From positions 1 through 26,294 of the forward strand of contig CAKVDZ010000016.1 of the NCBI GenBank assembly GCA_934728585.1: DNA of 26,294 nucleotides, read 5' to 3'. The stretch comes from an uncultured Candidatus Melainabacteria bacterium. GTDB taxonomy: Bacteria; Cyanobacteriota; Vampirovibrionia; Gastranaerophilales; Gastranaerophilaceae. Every line of letters starts with the position of its first letter. Within the stretch, counting starts at the first letter, position 1. Both the position numbers and the translations under genes were made by a program. Below the pieces are notes generated by a model, which made no database searches, was not told where the DNA came from, and saw only the letters and a program-made list of their open reading frames with translations. Shown here piece by piece: positions 24,616 through 26,294 of this stretch.

Positions 24616-25814
24616 TGCAAAATTTGTTCTGCAGAGTTTTTGAATAAATTTACCCACTCATGACATTTTTGTGTATCAAGAGTTTCAATTGAACCACCAC
24701 TACGGTTTTCATGTCCGCCAGCGATAAGTTCAGGGTATGTAGTAGCCTTGATGTTGTCGATTATTTGTTTTGCGTAGTCAGCTTTTGTTTGAATACTCAT
24801 TTTGTAATTGCCAGTATTTGTAGGATAAAATACAGCAACTGCGTCGATATTTTCGTTATTTAAAGCATCTTTTCTAAATTGTTGTAAAACTTTTTTTGCG
24901 CGAGTTGTATCTTTGCCTAAATCTTCCCATTCTTTGTCATTTGGAGAAATTTCAATGTAGGCAAATTTGCCATTTTGCGAATATTGAGTTTTGTCGTTTA
25001 ATGTTTTTGAAAAAGTAATTTCTTTTTCTGTTAATTTTGTTTTGTCTGCAAAGTGTTTTAAAACGGCTAATTTGTCGAAAACTCTCATACGTCCAAGAAC
25101 GTTTTTCATAACTTCCTTGGTATTGCCAAAATCGTCGACTTTTTCTGAAACTTTAACTTTGCCAAGCTTGTTAACTCTAGTTATACCATCTTTTGATGTA
25201 TCGTCAAACATTCCAGCAAATAGTGAGCGAGCTTCTTCGTGAGAGGCTCTGTGACCTATTGCGTCAAAAAATCTTGAAATGATTGCGCAGTTTGATTTTG
25301 CAGAGGCATCAATGTAGTAATTTTGCGGTTTGTAATCAGGTAAAGTTTGAGTTTTTGCGTATGCTTCAGTAATTTTATTGTAATTTTTTGTGATTAAATC
25401 AGGATCGTTGTGATGGTCAAACCCAACAATTTTGTTGCCATAGCTCTTAAGATATTTTAATGTGTTTGCAGAAACTCTGTTTGGTGAGCTAAAATCTACA
25501 CACAAGGCTAAATCGGCTTTTTTAGTATCTTTATTTACACGATTATCTTGTATAATGTTATATTTTTCTGTGTCGTATTTGTAGTTGTCTTTACCGCCAG
25601 AAACAATTATTCTAGGCTTAATTCCTTGGTTTTGCAAATATGAATACATGGCTTTAGCACTGTTGAAAGTATCTTCATCGCTTGAAGTGTGACAGAAAAT
25701 ATCAACAGATTTAGCAGATTTTAATTGTTTGTTAATGTGTTCAGCACAATTTTTAGGCATGATATTTGCCGTAAAATTAGGTTGAATACTTGTTTTAAAA
25801 CTATTTATAATCAT
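24612..25814 (-). CDS. DHH/DHHA1-family phosphoesterase (NrnA-like)
   Basis: This 400-aa hydrolase resembles nano-RNase/pAp-phosphatase NrnA, which degrades short oligonucleotides and 3'-phosphoadenosine 5'-phosphate with Mn ions. DHH motifs in order: H42-x3-D46-x-D48, VDFSSPNRV (D107), DHH (133-135) and FDDTSKD (D204-D205). The DHHA1 domain ends with AGGHENRSGG (365-374), the usual substrate loop. Residues 1-20 form a polar extension containing IQPNFTAN that is not part of the fold and lacks a hydrophobic core. No good SD precedes the ATG at 25814; a later ATG at 25760 is no better. Oligoribonuclease versus phosphatase activity cannot be settled here. A tandem repeat array starts about 70 bp upstream. 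Confidence 0.85.
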   Translation of the reverse strand: MIINSFKTSIQPNFTANIMPKNCAEHINKQLKSAKSVDIFCHTSSDEDTFNSAKAMYSYLQNQGIKPRIIVSGGKDNYKYDTEKYNIIQDNRVNKDTKKADLALCVDFSSPNRVSANTLKYLKSYGNKIVGFDHHNDPDLITKNYNKITEAYAKTQTLPDYKPQNYYIDASAKSNCAIISRFFDAIGHRASHEEARSLFAGMFDDTSKDGITRVNKLGKVKVSEKVDDFGNTKEVMKNVLGRMRVFDKLAVLKHFADKTKLTEKEITFSKTLNDKTQYSQNGKFAYIEISPNDKEWEDLGKDTTRAKKVLQQFRKDALNNENIDAVAVFYPTNTGNYKMSIQTKADYAKQIIDNIKATTYPELIAGGHENRSGGSIETLDTQKCHEWVNLFKNSAEQILH

Positions 25815-25995
25815 ATCTACACAAAACTACTACTCTTATATAAAGTATTTTTCTCCATAAAAATTGCCATGGAAAATGTGAATCGTGAGAGGGGAAATAA
25901 GGCGAATTTTCGGTAGGGCGCCGTGTGAACAAAGTGAACCCAGCCCGTAAGGTATCGTGGGACGTTACTCCCACGATATCCCGAATAATTCGAAA

Positions 25996-26024
25996 CAAAT
26001 AAAAAACTCCTCTTTCGAGGAGTT
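25996..26024 (-). terminator. Minus-strand terminator-like hairpin in repeat unit 1
   Basis: Read on minus, AACTCCTC-GAAA-GAGGAGTT forms an 8-bp stem with a stable GAAA loop and runs straight into TTTT-rich sequence. It would stop transcripts entering from beyond the window before they reach the DHH gene. Confidence 0.7.
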
Positions 26025-26186
26025 GAAAATTTTGTGTATAGGACTCTGCCGAACAAACGATTAATAATCGTTTGTGAGAGGGGAAATAAGGCGAATTTTC
26101 GGTAGGGCGCCGTGTGAACGAAGTGAACCCAGCCCGTAAGGTATCGTGGGACGTTACTCCCACGATATCCCGAATAATTCGAAACA

Positions 26187-26215
26187 AATAAAAAAAACTC
26201 CTCTTTCGAGGAGTT
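26187..26215 (-). terminator. Minus-strand terminator-like hairpin in repeat unit 2
   Basis: This is the same hairpin as in unit 1, with a U-tract two bases longer (eight A residues on plus). Confidence 0.7.
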
Positions 26216-26294
26216 GAAAATTTTGTGTATAGGACTCTGCCGAACAAACGATTAATAATCGTTTGTGAGAGGGGAAATAAGGCGAATTTTCGGT

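Larger units (their letters stand above)
25885..26294. repeat. Tandem 189/191-bp repeat, two units plus a partial third
   Basis: The unit starting GTGAGAGGGG occurs at 25885, 26074 and 26265, giving periods of 189 and 191; the third copy is cut by the window end. The full copies differ by one substitution (gaacaaag/gaacgaag) and two extra A residues in an A-run. Each unit holds four inverted repeats: TATCGTGGGA-6 nt-TCCCACGATA (25953-25978), CGAATAATTCG (25982-25992), AACTCCTC-TTTC-GAGGAGTT (26005-26024) and ACAAACGATT-AAT-AATCGTTTGT (26053-26075). Open frames crossing it only translate the repeat and are not called. Positions 25815-25884, between the array and the DHH gene, are AT-rich and must hold that gene's promoter, which I cannot pinpoint. 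Confidence 0.93.

Noticed and set aside
25801..26247. Open frames of 148 and 79 codons on minus across the right-hand repeat
   Set aside because: They translate the same repeat twice, cross the terminator hairpins, have no ribosome binding site and overlap the DHH start. They are by-products of the repeat.

Overview
The window reads as a piece of an AT-rich bacterial chromosome carrying housekeeping and metabolic genes. The best guess for the source is an anaerobic, fermentative gut Melainabacterium (Vampirovibrionia, order Gastranaerophilales). This rests on three things: an EF-Tu with cyanobacteria-like signatures, a trimeric [FeFe]-hydrogenase together with B12-dependent ribonucleotide reductase, and the general protein style. 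It is an inference from memory of these families, not a database result. No phage, plasmid, insertion sequence or CRISPR array was seen.

Layout. 1-212: tandem 102-bp repeats that stop exactly at the nrdJ stop codon. 212-2200 (minus): class II ribonucleotide reductase NrdJ. 2361-2512 (plus): a complete tRNA-Cys(GCA) unit with promoter, gene without encoded CCA, and terminator. 2627-6910: a hydCBA-type NAD(H)-linked, probably electron-bifurcating [FeFe]-hydrogenase operon with an inverted repeat in its leader and a strong terminator. 6973-8332: tuf with its own promoter and terminator. 8385-9240: a TPR protein and a bidirectional terminator. 9256-9489 (minus): a small unknown protein with no ATG start. 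9584-14208: gpmI followed at 13 bp by a 990-aa SNF2-family ATPase, then a second bidirectional terminator.

21532 down to 14207 (minus): seven tightly packed genes behind one recognisable promoter. They are a GAF/HD-GYP protein, an exported TPR protein, two LuxR-type response regulators, an acidic pentapeptide-repeat protein, rsmE and cca. Several stops and starts overlap, so this looks like one operon joining second-messenger and two-component signalling to rRNA and tRNA modification and end repair. No histidine kinase is present in the window.

21567-24615 (plus): a three-gene glycan cassette. It holds a family 2 glycosyltransferase, a divergent UDP-galactopyranose mutase homologue lacking two normally conserved arginines, and an unrecognised 369-aa protein with a Rossmann-like N-terminus. 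24612-25814 (minus): a DHH/DHHA1 phosphoesterase whose stop codon overlaps that of the convergent 369-aa gene in a shared CTAG. 25885-26294: a second, different tandem repeat (189/191-bp units), each unit with several inverted repeats including a minus-strand terminator-like hairpin. Both window ends lie inside repeats, as expected if assembly broke there.

The most distinctive items are the two hairpin-rich repeat families, the seven-gene signalling/RNA operon, the glycan cassette with its altered mutase, and the inverted repeat in the hydrogenase leader.
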